From positions 124,001 to 188,000 of the forward strand of contig JACCIC010000342.1 of assembly GCA_018907035.1 (NCBI GenBank): a stretch of 64,000 bases of DNA, written 5' to 3'. Positions 12,025-23,144 of the stretch are shown here, in pieces (the first letter of the stretch is position 1; each line of letters begins with the position of its first letter). Position numbers and translations under genes: made by a program. Source of the stretch: Sycobia sp. Sy_11. Its lineage: Eukaryota > Arthropoda > Insecta > Hymenoptera > Epichrysomallidae. Under the pieces are notes generated by a model. That model worked only from the letters and a program-made list of their open reading frames with translations, did no database searches and was not told where the DNA came from.

Positions 12025-12622
12025 GTTTTAAGAAAACATAATTTATAATTAGGTAAAGAGCTATTGATTAACTCAAAATTAAAAATATTTTCTTTAGCAT
12101 AAAAAAGATCATTAAAAATTAAAACGAATTTTTCAAAAAAAAAAAAAAACAAATGTCACGCCCGCGGTCGACTGGCAGCTTTTGTCAGTGTAAACATAAT
12201 ATTCAATTCTAGCGGCGGAGGTTATAAGAGTACGACCAGTGATGAGTAGAGATTGTCAAAAGCCCATGTAAACGGAAGGTTCGAAATATGGCACTATTGC
12301 CTGTTATGGTAGGAGCACGAACTAGGTCCACGTAGGATCGGTAAAGGTAGCACGCTGTAGAAAAAGGTCCGTATAGAAAAATATATAATGCAGGCACGTG
12401 TTCAGACTAGTGCAAGCGGCGCACAGTGGGTGCGGGAGGGAAAGAATAGTAGTAGTTAATATATAAGAATAGTAGTAATAATAGCTCGTGATGCACAATC
12501 ATGCAGCTGGAGTGTCATAAGGCAGGGGAGAAGTAAGCAAAACATTAAAAAATAAAGAAGGCAAAAGTCGGGACGGGATGATTGAAAACCAAAATAAAAT
12601 AGATGTATATATTGTATGGCTA

Positions 12623-12628
<6 letters not shown>

Positions 12629-12659
<31 letters not shown>
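12629..12659. repeat. (TA)n microsatellite
   Basis: A TA tract of about 31 bp. Overlapping IYIYI-type open frames on both strands are artefacts of it. Confidence 0.97.
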
Positions 12660-12662
<3 letters not shown>

Positions 12663-14058
12663 ATGTATTGTTGGAATTGGCACTATGCATGGTCTCCGTG
12701 ATATACGTAGAGTGTATACTGCATGCATGCGTCGCCGCTTCTGCGCGACGCATAGAGATGATGTATAGTTAGTTTGTCGTGAGTCGTTATCCCTGCTTGA
12801 CGTATAATAAACGGTCTCGATTAATAGCGTATTTAATTATACTTTATTGCACACAGAACGAGAAAGTTGAGCTGACGTGTTCGCTCGATTTGTCTATACC
12901 TCAAAGTAGGAAACGCTTTGTCTTTAAATTTCAATCTTTTCCATATAAATATTTTGAGAGATGGACGCTGGCAAAGCTATATTGAAAGAAGGAAGCGCTA
13001 AGAAGAGTAAGTTGAAAAAAGCGAAATTCAAGGAGATCAATCTAAGTACAAAAAATGTGATAAGTAATTTCTAATAATTAGTTATTTAACATTTTAATTA
13101 TTAATAACTATTACATGAGATGTAATTAATTAAAGGCAAATTTCAAATTGTTAATTAAGAGAGATATTTCGGTTTATGTTAAAATCAATTTCAAAATTGA
13201 TACTTAAGTAATTTGTCGCAATAAATATTTATTTAAACAATCAGATTGTTTATAATTTTGAAAGTTTGCAATAAATAATTAATTGAAAAATTAAATTTGT
13301 AAAAATGAAAGTACATTTGAAAATTGAATTTTAGTAACAAGATCAATTATTTTAATTGTTTATGTAAAATTTAAAAATTAATAGCAATATAAAAAGTAAT
13401 AATTTTGGGAACTTAATCTAAAGTGATCTTAAATTCATAGTAAATGAAGTTAAATATAAATTTTGGACGTAAAAAGTATTAAATAAGAATTTGTTAATAT
13501 AATTGTTTATTATAAATTGAAATCATTGCTAAATAAAAATTGCAAAATAAAGTTGAATTCAGTTTGTTGCTAATGAAGAGCTTTAGTTATCAAATCCAGT
13601 AGAGAAGAATGAATTTTTGCAAACAAAATTTAATGTAAATTGGTGGATTAACAAAGGGCCGAGAATTATGATTTCGTTTTTAATTCCAGACGTAATATTT
13701 TTAGTTGAGTGAATTTGCGAGTACATCTTAAAATTTTGATTTACAATGAAAGAAGTAAAAGTATTTTTGCGCCGAGTGCAATTGTACGACGAGTGCGGCG
13801 GAGGGGGGATAGGCTGATCCCACGGACACGTGGGCCGACCGGCGCGCGACAATTAGAGGAGATAGCATGGACGCAGCGGTCTCTCTTCCGGGCGCGCAGC
13901 CTATTCCGGATGACGTCCGAGCGTCGAATCGTACAAGGAGGTTTGCTACGAGGCTCGCGACGCGGTTTCCATAATCGCCGTGTAATTTACGTGCATCTCC
14001 AAAAGAGAAAATCATATAAATGTAGCTTAGATGGGATATAGCTAAAGGTATAGCTATC

Positions 14059-14060
<2 letters not shown>

Positions 14061-14096
<36 letters not shown>
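14061..14096. repeat. (TA)n microsatellite
   Basis: A TA tract of about 36 bp directly after the CpG-rich block at 13780-14000. Confidence 0.97.
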
Positions 14097-14099
<3 letters not shown>

Positions 14100-14779
14100 C
14101 TCGGTCGCTTACTGAGATAGTCGATTTCGTATATAAAAATACATATACTAGTCTTACGTGCGGCTTGTCTCTCTTATGTACGATTCTGAATATAGTCTTT
14201 ACCATGCATACAGCGTAGTGCACCGTGCCTGGCCACGGCGTAGGAGTACGGGTGACTTCGGATCCCCAGCATATGCTTAGTGGTATGCATGTAGCCGGCC
14301 GTGTATGACATTACTGCTCCCGTGTTCGCACAATGGAATTACCTCTCTGCCGTTCATACCGCCTAAACTGAGGTGGTGCATACGTCTTCGATGCTTGAGG
14401 TGACTTTATAGAGCGAGACATCACTCTCCGGGGCTTTTAATACATATTTAAGGGTTTCGAGGTGGAAGACACGGTTCATTCCGTTTTAAGAAAATCAAGG
14501 TCTTAATTACGGGGAATGAGAGCGTAGTGCGAAACATCTCTACTGCCGTAGTTGAGTCACACCACAAAACGTAAAATCTAGTTAGTAATTACGTGTTGTG
14601 AAATCCTGTAGATACTTAAGGCGCAGGTCCGACAGGCTTGTCTAAATTGGTCTCGTAGGCGCTAGAGAAGGTCTCGAGGGGACACGGTTTCGAGCGGTTC
14701 TTTCATGTGCAAAGAATTTTTTGTACTGCTTTGAGGACAGAACCTGGGCGGCGTCAATCGTTTTGTCAGGCACGAAGAT

Positions 14780-15272
14780 GAAAAGAATTGGACATCTGTT
14801 GCATCATGATGAACTAGAAGCTCTGGATCGAATTTAGCCAACAGGCCTTGTTATGATAGATATTTTCCCTAAGAAAAGAGCAATAGCCGAAAAAGAGAAA
14901 TTTGCAGATAAAATAAGCCAGATGTTGCGAAATGTATAGTCCATTGCAGAAAACCAATGAGAAGCCTGAGCGCTGGATAGCGTCAATGGAGCAACTAATT
15001 AAAAGATACACAAAGCATCAGGAAAATCAAATGGTTGAACTAGCTTCCTGGTTCTCATCTGACAAGCTGCAGACTGCAATAATAAAGCTTGCAGAGAAGC
15101 TCGTGCTTGCAATCATGCAAGTGGCTGTGGCACAGCCTGCTATTACGTCGGCGCCTGAGAAGACTAAGCTCAGAGCGAATGAGCTTCACAGTCGACTGGA
15201 GAAATGCCAACTGATACCGAAGTCAAGGTACCGTCCTCAACACGCTAGCCTAGAATTGTGTCGGATGTGTTG
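14780..15272 (+). pseudogene. unrecognised coding-like segment
   Basis: An open frame from about 14932 to 15272 (113 codons) encodes a hydrophilic, probably helical product, with RWIASMEQLIKRYTKHQENQ and KLQTAIIKLAEKLVLAIMQV among its segments. A second frame just upstream reads KRIGHLLHHDELEALDRI and VMIDIFPKKRAIAEKEKFAD before a stop. Two adjacent coding-like frames in different phase suggest one broken gene, perhaps the gag or ORF1 of a retroelement. I do not recognise the family. No promoter or splice sites are evident. Confidence 0.3.
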
Positions 15273-16395
15273 ATCGGCAACATAGATAAGATGAATACAT
15301 TAAGACCCATGGCTAGCACAGTATACTTAGACCCAAAGTAACGTCATCGATTGCTTCAACAAAAAATAAAATACCCGCGTTTTTCTGTTTGACGATTTGA
15401 TTGTAACAAATTACGAAAAATAATTTTTTCTCAATAAACAGATATCCCCATTCGATTCTACGGGAAAAGGCAAGAACAATTTTGCAATAAATCGTTATAA
15501 ACAAATTAGATCGATCGAAGAGCATTCTGTCCCATGGGCACGCTATTGCGAATATGTTGAAACTGACTACGCCATCCATTGCTTTGGCAAAAAACCAAAT
15601 ATCCATCTTTTTTAATTGACGATCAGATTGTTTATTCCAATATTATTGAAACAAATTACCAAAAAGTTGCGAGTCTTAAAAAACTAAGAACACTAATCGA
15701 TTCTACGACAAATCATAAGATACTGTTCAGCAGTTAGTTTTTAAACGCTCTTTTGCGTGTTCAAAACACAAGTATTTTACACATGTTTCACAAAATTTTT
15801 GAGTTCTTACCTTGCAATTTGTTTCAGAACATTTTATTAGTAAACGAACTTTCATTTAATGAATTACTGTCACAGTTTCTGTTGTAGGTGTCATACTTTA
15901 GTACAGGCTTCAGTGATAAACTAAAGGCCCCCATGAAGAGGTGCCATAAAAAGGCAAATAAAATCATTCTCCCGCACTCGGGGCGCAAAATACGATTTTC
16001 TGCAGCTGTTTAGAGGGAGGTCTTTCTCCCTTGGGAGGAAAAGTGAATGAACGAAACCGTATAGTCCGACAGGATTCTCAGTTCTCCGTGCCTGCAGCGT
16101 AACATCTGGTATTTACGATGTTTAGACTTACGAGTATATGCGCCAGCCGACCGCGGGCTCGACCTGATTTTGCACTTTGAGTTAGGTATTCGACATTTTC
16201 ACAGACAATAAGATTTATATTCTATGTGAAATTTATTATAAAAATTCTTATGTTTTTTAAATATTAACAATTATCTATCTTTTTTAAATTAGTTTTAATT
16301 ATAAATTCTATTTATCATGCTATTAAATTTTTTTAAATTTTAATTTGAGAGTATATTATTAACAAACTTATAATCTTCAATTGATTAGTCTTATT

Positions 16396-16462
16396 TATTT
16401 TTAGGAAAGGGGGGCTCCGCCCCCAACCCCCGGCGGAGATTTCACCCCCTCGACCCCCACCA
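16396..16462. other. GC cluster in AT-rich surroundings
   Basis: About 65 bp of G and C runs, including GGGGGGCTCCGCCCCC, inside DNA that is otherwise strongly AT-rich. The G and C runs can pair with each other. Its origin is unknown. Confidence 0.6.
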
Positions 16463-16799
16463 CTCGAAACTACATCTTTTCTTAACATACTTTATCAATT
16501 TCCAAATAAAAGGAAATCATTTGATTTAATGCTATTAAATTCAAATAAATTGCAGGAATAACCTGAAGAGAAAACCGATAATATTATATTTTATCAAACG
16601 AATTATATTTTATATTAGGGCAACTTATTTCGGAGCGAGTATTATCTGGACCTTTAGATATTAAACCTGCTCGCTCTATTTAAACATGACTAACACATGG
16701 GGGCCGGCATTTGACATTGTTTGATTCTGTAAGTTTGTCATTCGATTTTTTGTCCATTTCTTTGATAAAGAAAAAGCGCTTTTGTATGAGAAAATAGTA

Positions 16800-16853
16800 T
16801 GTGACACACAGGAGCAAAGGCGTTTTCGGACTATTTTGCTCCCTTGTGTCACA
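16800..16853. other. inverted repeat able to form a hairpin
   Basis: A 19-bp arm at 16800-16818 (TGTGACACACAGGAGCAAA) pairs with 16835-16853 with two mismatches, around a 16-nt loop. The size is like a short precursor hairpin, but nothing shows that it is transcribed. Confidence 0.75.
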
Positions 16854-17552
16854 ACGTATTATTATTTCCTCGAGCGTTTTCTAAGTATAATAGAGATATA
16901 GAAGGAGTTGATCTTCATGACCAACATTGCAATTCTTTACTACCTACGATAAGATTAAAAAATGGACTTGATGTTTGTTTGTTCGATTGATTCAAGCATC
17001 GATTACCAACGCAACAGTAATATACAACAAATTACATTCAAAAGAAAGAAAAGGAAGTAAAAATATACTCAAGAACTTGGTCAGTTGTCAAACTTTCGCA
17101 ACTATTGTTAATTTGTTTTAAATAATTTGGCAATTAACAATCAATCCGTTCTCCGTTGAAGATAGCAGCTTCGACCCATGCGAGAGTCAATCGCTCAAAA
17201 AGCGAGCGGTACTGATCGAACGAATAGAGGCCAGGACTGCAGCTAATGCAGGCCAAGAGTGATCTGATTCAAACATGATGAAAGATATATCTCATTCTGA
17301 TTCTAGGTCAACAGTTATCAATCCATACAATTTGACTTTGCAGTCGAAATTTGACTCGAATAAACTAAATGTAAAAAATGAGCGAGTCAGCTATTAAGAA
17401 GAACAAGGAAATTATTAATGATGACCATAATTTGATAAATAATGATTTGGTTAATGATATAGGCTCATCTAAGAAATTTTTAGAGAAATTAATCGACAAA
17501 TTTGCTATGAACACTAACAAAAATATCAATTTTTTCAGAATGAAAAATTATA

Positions 17553-17645
17553 CTTATGTTGACTGTTCTGAATTAAATTAATAAATATTGTTATCGGTCT
17601 TACAGTCAGTTAAATTAAATTTATAAAGATTTTTATCGGTCTTAC
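17553..17645 (-). repeat. PLE-associated 3' repeat, terminal fragment P3
   Basis: Carries the end block TACTTATGTTGACTGTTCTG followed by ATCGGTCTTAC, as at 51490-51545. The ATCGGTCTTAC segment occurs twice here, about 45 bp apart. It lies inside the Copia gag region. Confidence 0.65.
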
Positions 17646-17935
17646 CTTTATCACCGGTGATTGCTAATTTGATAAAGGAAAAATGAGAAAATATTGCATT
17701 AAATAAGTTAAATTTTGAATGAATTGTCTATAAAAGTGTTGGGTGTAGAGACGTTAGCTTGATGCACTTTGTCGAGCTGACGACTATACATACATGTCTG
17801 TGTGAGCGCGCTAGGAGCGGCAGCCGGTGGCTGCACCAGCACGCGCCAGTTGGTCAAGACGCGTTGTAGAGATTAGTCGCAATAAAGACGTGATTAGAAC
17901 ATAACTCTGCTTTGCTCATCTGCTTTGTTGATTAA
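17646..17935 (+). repeat. possible solo LTR
   Basis: An insertion-like stretch with a TATA-box-like CTATAAAAG at about 17730, a GC-richer middle and AATAAAG at about 17881. This is the order of a long terminal repeat with promoter and polyadenylation signals. It interrupts the Copia gag region. I did not find a matching partner or clear TG...CA ends with a target duplication, so this stays tentative. Confidence 0.3.
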
Positions 17936-18675
17936 CAAATCGGAAATGCATGATTTGATTGACAACGACGTGATAAAACGAAACGAAACAAAAGAAAATA
18001 AAACTGAAAAACGGATGTTATTAAATGAGATGATTGAAAAGAAAAGACTTGGTAATTCTGAACAGGTATCAGGAATCTGATACGTGAAACTGAAAGAACA
18101 GGTTCAGTTGTAAATGATGCATGCGTGCAAGAATCTAAAAGATGCGATAAGTTTGAGGAAAGGAACCATTGCGAAATAAGTAACAAAGATTTGTTAATAC
18201 GAAACAATGTTCAAATCACGGAATACTTAGAGAAAACCGTTAATAAATTAGTCGAATCAAGGTTAAATGAAAAACTTAAAAGATAAAATAGAAGTATTAG
18301 CAGAACGTATAGAAAACGCGATGTGCAAAGAAACCGGAGTTGATAGAAAATATAAATTGTCAATTGATACGCGTTTTGATATTTTCAAAGATAAATTTGT
18401 ATCAAAATTAAAAAGGAAAAGACTTCGAAAAGAAAATTGAAGATGATAAGCATAAAGTTCACGAAATACTAATCAATCATATAGATATTGTATACTATCA
18501 GCGAATTGCAGAGATAAAATCACCGCGTAAAATTCTATCAAAATTAGAAGAATACAAAAGGCTAGAATGTGGGATTTCCCGCGTTACCGCGAGAAAAGAT
18601 TTATATAAACTAAAGTATATACCCGGTAGATAAAAAGCAGCTGATTTCTGGAATAGATTCGAAGATAAAATACAT

Positions 18676-18927
18676 ATGGCAAGACGCGAGGTTTTCAAAA
18701 TAAAAGAGCCAGAGTATCTTTTGGGCAAGTCGAACAATTCGTTTGGTCTCTCCGCTATTCCTGAGGAAGATCATCAAAAATGTACTAATTTTGATAATTA
18801 TATTCAAAACACATTTAATAAATATTATGTAAGAAAAATTAAAAGAAATAACAAACTTAGATTCATAGCCGACTCAGGTGCAACAGAACATATTAGCAAT
18901 AGCAAAATAATATTAGATAAAATTTAA
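18676..18927 (+). pseudogene. Copia zinc-knuckle-to-protease region
   Basis: An 83-codon frame containing RFIADSGATEHISN, the aspartic protease active site of Copia-type polyproteins (DSGA with the following HI). The preceding segment includes NSFGLSA, also found before the protease in the second Copia at about 48.7 kb. The stop at 18925-18927 is followed by a shift into the integrase frame. Confidence 0.85.
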
Positions 18928-19112
18928 ATTATGAATGCAAAGTTAAATGCGCAAATAAGAATTCGGATCTTGAAATTGAAGGTTTAGGAAATAGGCATAT
19001 AATTGATAAAGCTGGTAAAACAATACGTTTAAGTAATGTACTTTATTCTAGTAACTTATCTAAAAATCTATTTTCACTTAGAAAACTTGTTGAACAAGGA
19101 TTAGAAATCTAT

Positions 19113-20093
19113 ATGAACAATAAAAAGTTCGATATTCTAGATCCGCGAACTAAAAAGCTAGGAAATATTTTATTAGGAAAATATGAATCTCCCTTCTGGA
19201 CATTCAAAATCGAGGTAAATAAAAACAAAACAGAAGCACATGCCACTGATGTCAGTACACCAACTGACACAATAGATCTAGATCTTTCAAATATTAATGC
19301 AATAAACAGGAACAGGAGTAGCTCAGTGGAAAACGTAGATAAGAAAGATAATTTAAGCCAAGTTATGTTGTGGCATCTAAGGTTAGGACATGCCTCAACA
19401 AAGTATATGATAGAATTCTTTAAAAATAATTCGAACAGTTTACACAAGCCGAAACAGCTGGACTTGCATGACGTATTCGAATGTGAGACTTGCTTGGTAA
19501 GCAAGAGTACCAAATTACCGTTTAAATCGACTAGACAGAGAACTAGTGCTCCACTTTAAATTATACACGCGGATACAATGGGGTCGATTAATCCCCTATC
19601 GCATCCACAGGGATACAAGTTTATACTGGTAATGATTGACGATTTTAGTGGAACAGCCATAGCATACCCGATGCGTCACAAGAACCATACCGGAGAATAT
19701 TTAGAGAGAGGTGTGAGGAGTTTAAGAAATATTCTCGGTAGGGACGCAAAAGTATGCTTCTTAAGGTGCGACAAAGGCACCGAATTCACAGGTATAGAAA
19801 CAGTAAATATATTAAATAAACTAGGAACATAATTGCAACTGACATGTCCTGACACGCCTGAGCACAACGGTGTAGCCGAGAGATTTAATAGAACACTCGA
19901 AAATAAAGTAAGAACAATCATGTACGATTCAGGTATACCACCTACACAATGGGATCACACAGTAAGGACTGAAAATTACATATACAATTGGACACCACAC
20001 AAATCTATCAATTATAATATACCGATAACAACACTATCAGATAAAATCAAAATAGACATTACTAAATTGAAAAGGCAATTAAATAAGAAATAG
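19113..20093 (+). pseudogene. Copia integrase, one frame broken by two stop codons
   Basis: A single frame runs from 19113 to 20093, interrupted only by TAA codons at about 19557 and 19830 that sit where glutamine is expected. Visible parts: zinc finger LWHLRLGHAS with CETC; HADTMG (first catalytic D); RCDKGTEF (second D); and PEHNGVAERFNRT (catalytic E). Integrase joins the DNA copy to the host chromosome. The triad is intact, so inactivation rests on the nonsense codons. Confidence 0.9.
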
Positions 20094-20258
20094 ACTTGCT
20101 AAACGATAAGAACTTGTTCTCCGAAATTACAAAAACAGAAATGTTTAAACAAAACACTAAACCGAATATCTTATATTCAAGGTGGGTATTTAAACGAAAG
20201 ATAGCAAACGATGGGAAAATAACCTTTAAAGCCAGGCTCGTAATTAGTTTTCTACATT
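20094..20258 (+). pseudogene. Copia reverse transcriptase, N-terminal stub
   Basis: After the stop at 20091-20093 another phase reads NLFSEITKTEMFKQN and ILYSRWVFKRKIANDGKIT, then FKARLV. The W.F..K...G....KARLV block opens Copia reverse transcriptase. Homology ends at about 20258, before the catalytic YVDD region. Confidence 0.8.
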
Positions 20259-20644
20259 AACCGAAAAAAATTAACAAAATCAATAGATTCCATTAAAGGA
20301 CAAAAAAATAATAATTTTATATCATAAAAGTTGAAAATAGCTATCTGTAGATGATGGTATGTTCAGTGAAAAATTTCAATTTTGTTTTTTTGATAAAATA
20401 TTTAAAACACTATTTCTATTTATAGCATGTACTTCAATGTAACTATGTCAATAATACTAAAAATCATAGCTTATAAAATGTTATTAAGATTTCGTTTCAC
20501 AACTTTTTTTTATATAACTAATTATTGATACAGTGAATGTTATTAGGTTACCAATCTGATATATGTTAACAGAAAGAACTACATCACTATAATGCTGAAA
20601 TTGACAAAAAATCTTATACTTCTATATACTTATATATATATAAG

Positions 20645-20846
20645 TATCGAGGTTGTTGGTAAAAGAACTCTATTTTGCAATCATTTCTTTTGTTCAAACT
20701 AAAAAAAACAATCTCTTGTCACAATTTTGAAGTTCATATAATATACAAAAACAAAAATATAGTTTGTCGTCACAAATTATATTCAGTATGATTTGGCATA
20801 TCGAACCATTTTAGAAGAGAAGGAGAAAGAAAGACAAATAGATAGT

Positions 20847-20909
<63 letters not shown>

Positions 20910-21003
20910 CCACGTAAGAGAAAATAAAATTTACAAGTCAAACGATATCTATAAGGTATGAGAGTAATGTCAGATTAACCTGCAGAACAAAAAATGTAAT
21001 ACG
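20645..21003 (+). repeat. RTE-like dispersed repeat, copy 1, left half
   Basis: Shares in order CGAGGTTGTTGGTAAA, TTCTTTTGTTCAAACTAAAA, a GTCGTCACAAA block, a (GA)n tract and GTCAGATTAACCTG with 27658-28030. The right half of the same copy is at 25243-25622; the two are separated by the segment with long inverted termini. The downstream half looks like the 3' UTR of an RTE-type LINE, hence the tentative name. Confidence 0.75.
20850..20906. repeat. (GA)n microsatellite
   Basis: A GA tract of about 57 bp. It sits at the same position inside the RTE-like repeat as the GA tract at 27862-27914, so it belongs to the repeat family. Confidence 0.97.
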
Positions 21004-21262
21004 AGAGATAATAAGGAGAGATTGACGATGCTATATACGAAAGGCTCGACGATTTTCGAGCGCCGGGAACGTGCGACTTCAACAGGCTCAACTGCTACAC
21101 TAACGCGCCAACGCGACGTCACAGCTACGTCAGCATAAATTACTGTGCGGATTTGTCTACGTCACGAGCTGTGACGTAGGCAATAAATATATATAGAGAT
21201 AGTTGTACGCTTTTGTCCAATGCCACGTTGCTGTTTTCGTTTATATCATTACGAAGCTACGA
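21004..21262 (+). repeat. left long inverted repeat of the 4.2-kb segment
   Basis: Contains CTCGACGATTTTCGAG, several ACGTCA/TGACGT motifs including the palindrome CTACGTCACGAGCTGTGACG (extended by TAG), an AATAAATATATATAG tract, and TTGTCCAATGCCACG. All are repeated in the right copy. Confidence 0.85.
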
Positions 21263-21541
21263 TATTTATAAACAACGTTGGGAGATTTCTTTGGATCTGC
21301 AAGTATCGACGGACCACTTTGGGATACAAAAATCTGACAAAAGGAGTTTTTTATTACATTTGACATCAGGGTACAGTCTTATTACAAATACTGTTCGGGC
21401 ATTTTCGACCATATTATCTGACCAAGCCCTTTTTAATCAATTCTATAAATCAAAATCATCAACGCGTGAAAAGAAATTCATTGATATAGTTAAATTGGGG
21501 TGTTTGGCACTGACTCCGAAAAATCAAATTGATTCTTCAGG
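21213..21541 (+). CDS. unrecognised open frame ending at a splice-donor-like site
   Basis: A frame open for about 110 codons from inside the left inverted repeat. Segments include DHFGIQKSDKRSFLLHL, TSGYSLITNTVRAFSTILSD and KKFIDIVKLGCLALTPKNQ. It has no ATG near the start, so it may be an internal exon. It ends at CAG|GTGAGA (21538-21546), a very good 5' splice site, and the frame stops soon afterwards at 21552-21554. I do not recognise the protein. It could be an exon of the enclosing segment's own gene or a captured host exon. Confidence 0.3.
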
Positions 21542-21857
21542 TGAGATCTCTTAGATATTGTCACTAAAGCTATTTGAGTGTAATTAGTATCAATGGTTAT
21601 ATTATTTCTCGAAAAATTATTTTCCCCCTTTTAGCGCCACAGTAATAGTCTATCGATATTTCGTACTTTTCTTTTTTATCTTTTTGAACTAATTTTGTCG
21701 TATGTTCTTTAAACTGGTTTGATTTTTATCAAATTTTTTTTTCACTAATTTTTTTTCTACAATTTTTTTTTTACTCGATCTTTTTGTATTTGGTTTTATT
21801 TTTTTCTTATAGAGAAAAATTGCATGGAAAATAAATTTTATATATTGATCTCATCTA

Positions 21858-23142
21858 TCAGGTATGTGAATAAGTCTTTCCCGTTTTTTTCAAATTTTGA
21901 GCCTTTATTGTGAAAAAATGGTTACAAATGAATTATTGAAAGTATTGGCCATCGCTAGCTACAACTTTTTCCCATCTTTCTGGCAACATACGAATCCCGT
22001 TGCGAAAAAATTCGACCGGTTTGGCCTCTATCCAGTCATCCACCCATTGTTTGGCTTCCTCGTAGGAATGGAAGTGCTGGTCAGCCAGGCCATGCGTCAT
22101 CGATCTGAAGAGATGGTAATCAGACGGAGCAACGTCTGGACTATACGGCGGGTGGGGTAGGACTTCTCATTTGAGCGTTTCTAAGTATGTTTTCACCGGC
22201 GGTGCAACATGTGGGCGAGCATTGTCATGTTGCAAAATAACTTTGTCGTGCCTGTCGGAGTATTGTGGCCGTTTTTCTCGCAGTGCGCGGCTCAAACGCA
22301 TCAATTGTCGTCGATAGACCTCGCCTGTGATCCTTTCATTCGGTTTCAGAAGATCATAGTAAACCACACCTAGCTGGTCCCACCATATACAGAGCATGAG
22401 CTTGGCGCCATGAATATTTGGCTTGGCCGTCGATGATGATGCATGGCCGGGTAGTCCCCATGATTTTCTTCGCTTCGGATTATCGTAACGTATCCACTTT
22501 TCATCGCCAGCCACGATACGATGCAGAAAACCCTTTCTTTTATGTCGCTGAAGCAGCTGTTCGCAAGTGAAAAAACGCCGTTCGACGTCTCTCAGCTTCA
22601 GTTCGTACGGCACCCAATTTCCTTGCTTTTGGATCATTCCCATGGCTTTCAAACGCTTGGAAATGGTTGTTCGGTCAACTCCCAATGCTTCAGCAAGTTC
22701 TTCTTGCGTTTGACAAGAATCTTCATCAAGCAAAGTCGCCAATTCTCGATCTTCAAAGATTTGCGGCCGCTTGGAACGCTCCTTGTCTTCCACGTCGAAA
22801 TCACCGCTTTTGAAGCGTCGAAACCATCCGCGAACACTTGAATCATCGACACAACCTTCTCCATAAGCCTCCTGAAGCAATCGATGCGTCTCGGCAGCAG
22901 ATTTCTTCAAATTGAACCAATAAAGTGAAACTTCCCGCAAATGACGTCGACTCGGCTCAAATTTCGACATTTTCACGATATCAAAAATTTATGATGCGAA
23001 AAAATTTTAACTAATGTGTTAGTATGGAATTGTTGACATATGAATAAGCTTTGATTATGACATATGTAACCATTGAATACTCGCACAGTATTGGTGGCAC
23101 CATCTCTTACAAAAAACGGGAAAGACTTATTCATACTCCTAA
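21858..23142 (-). mobile_element. mariner element (mauritiana-type), nearly intact, copy 2
   Basis: 1285 bp, flanked by TA on both sides (21856-21857 and 23143-23144). The terminal repeats are TCAGGTATGTGAATAAGTCT on the left and, reverse-complemented, TTAGGAGTATGAATAAGTCT on the right, each continuing TTCCCG. It is nested inside the segment with long inverted termini and is very similar to the copy at 28364-29647. Confidence 0.97.
21933..22976 (-). pseudogene. mariner transposase, one nonsense codon
   Basis: The frame is 348 codons from the ATG at 22976 to the TAA at 21933-21935, the normal mariner length, broken only by TGA at codon 270 (22167-22169), where W of the conserved WEVLPHPPYSPD block is expected. 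The N-terminal half has paired helix-turn-helix DNA-binding units (KKSAAETHRLLQEAYGE and QTQEELAEALGVDRTTISK). The catalytic residues are D in GDEKW (about residue 158), D251 in HDNARPH and D286 in PSDYHLF, exactly 34 residues apart. The stop removes D286, so a terminated product cannot be active. It resembles ant Mboumar transposases, from memory of that family. Confidence 0.95.
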
Positions 23143-23144
23143 TA

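Larger units (their letters stand above)
12025..14779. other. unrecognised stretch with GC-rich islands and microsatellites
   Basis: No supported gene. Base composition changes sharply: a moderately GC-rich stretch at about 12155-12440, TA microsatellites at 12629 and 14061, plain AT-rich DNA at 13000-13750, a CpG-rich block at about 13780-14000, and mixed composition at 14220-14760. This patchwork is typical of fragments of LTR or other elements, but I recognise no protein or terminal repeat. Confidence 0.45.
15280..17099. other. no gene seen; mixed composition
   Basis: Holds a moderately GC-rich, LTR-like stretch at about 15940-16190, the short GC cluster at 16396-16462 and the hairpin at 16800-16853, separated by AT-rich DNA. 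No protein-coding segment was recognised. Confidence 0.45.
17190..18615 (+). pseudogene. Copia gag region, broken
   Basis: Frames in several phases: LKKRAVLIERIEARTAANAG near 17195; MSESAIKKNKEIINDDHN from 17378 to about 17550; TEYLEKTVNKLVESRLNEKL at about 18220; RFDIFKDKFVSKLKRKRLRK near 18375; and YQRIAEIKSPRKILSKLEEY near 18497. The last four correspond to blocks in the Copia gag at 49.2-49.9 kb. An unrelated piece at about 17553-17935 (PLE-repeat end plus LTR-like DNA) interrupts it. Confidence 0.6.
17100..20258 (+). mobile_element. Copia (Ty1-type) LTR retrotransposon, decayed copy 1
   Basis: Contains gag-like, protease, integrase and the start of reverse transcriptase in standard Copia order, all on the plus strand. 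It shares gag sequence with the minus-strand Copia at 42.3-51 kb (a TVNKLVESRLNEKL-type block here, TVNNVVETKLKEQF there). The element stops inside reverse transcriptase at about 20258. I could not define flanking long terminal repeats. Confidence 0.85.

Noticed and set aside
12456..12772. Overlapping open frames on both strands rich in alternating Ile-Tyr
   Set aside because: They are translations of the (TA)n tract at 12629-12659. The same holds for frames across TA tracts at 14.0, 26.0-26.4, 30.6, 42.3 and 55.6 kb.
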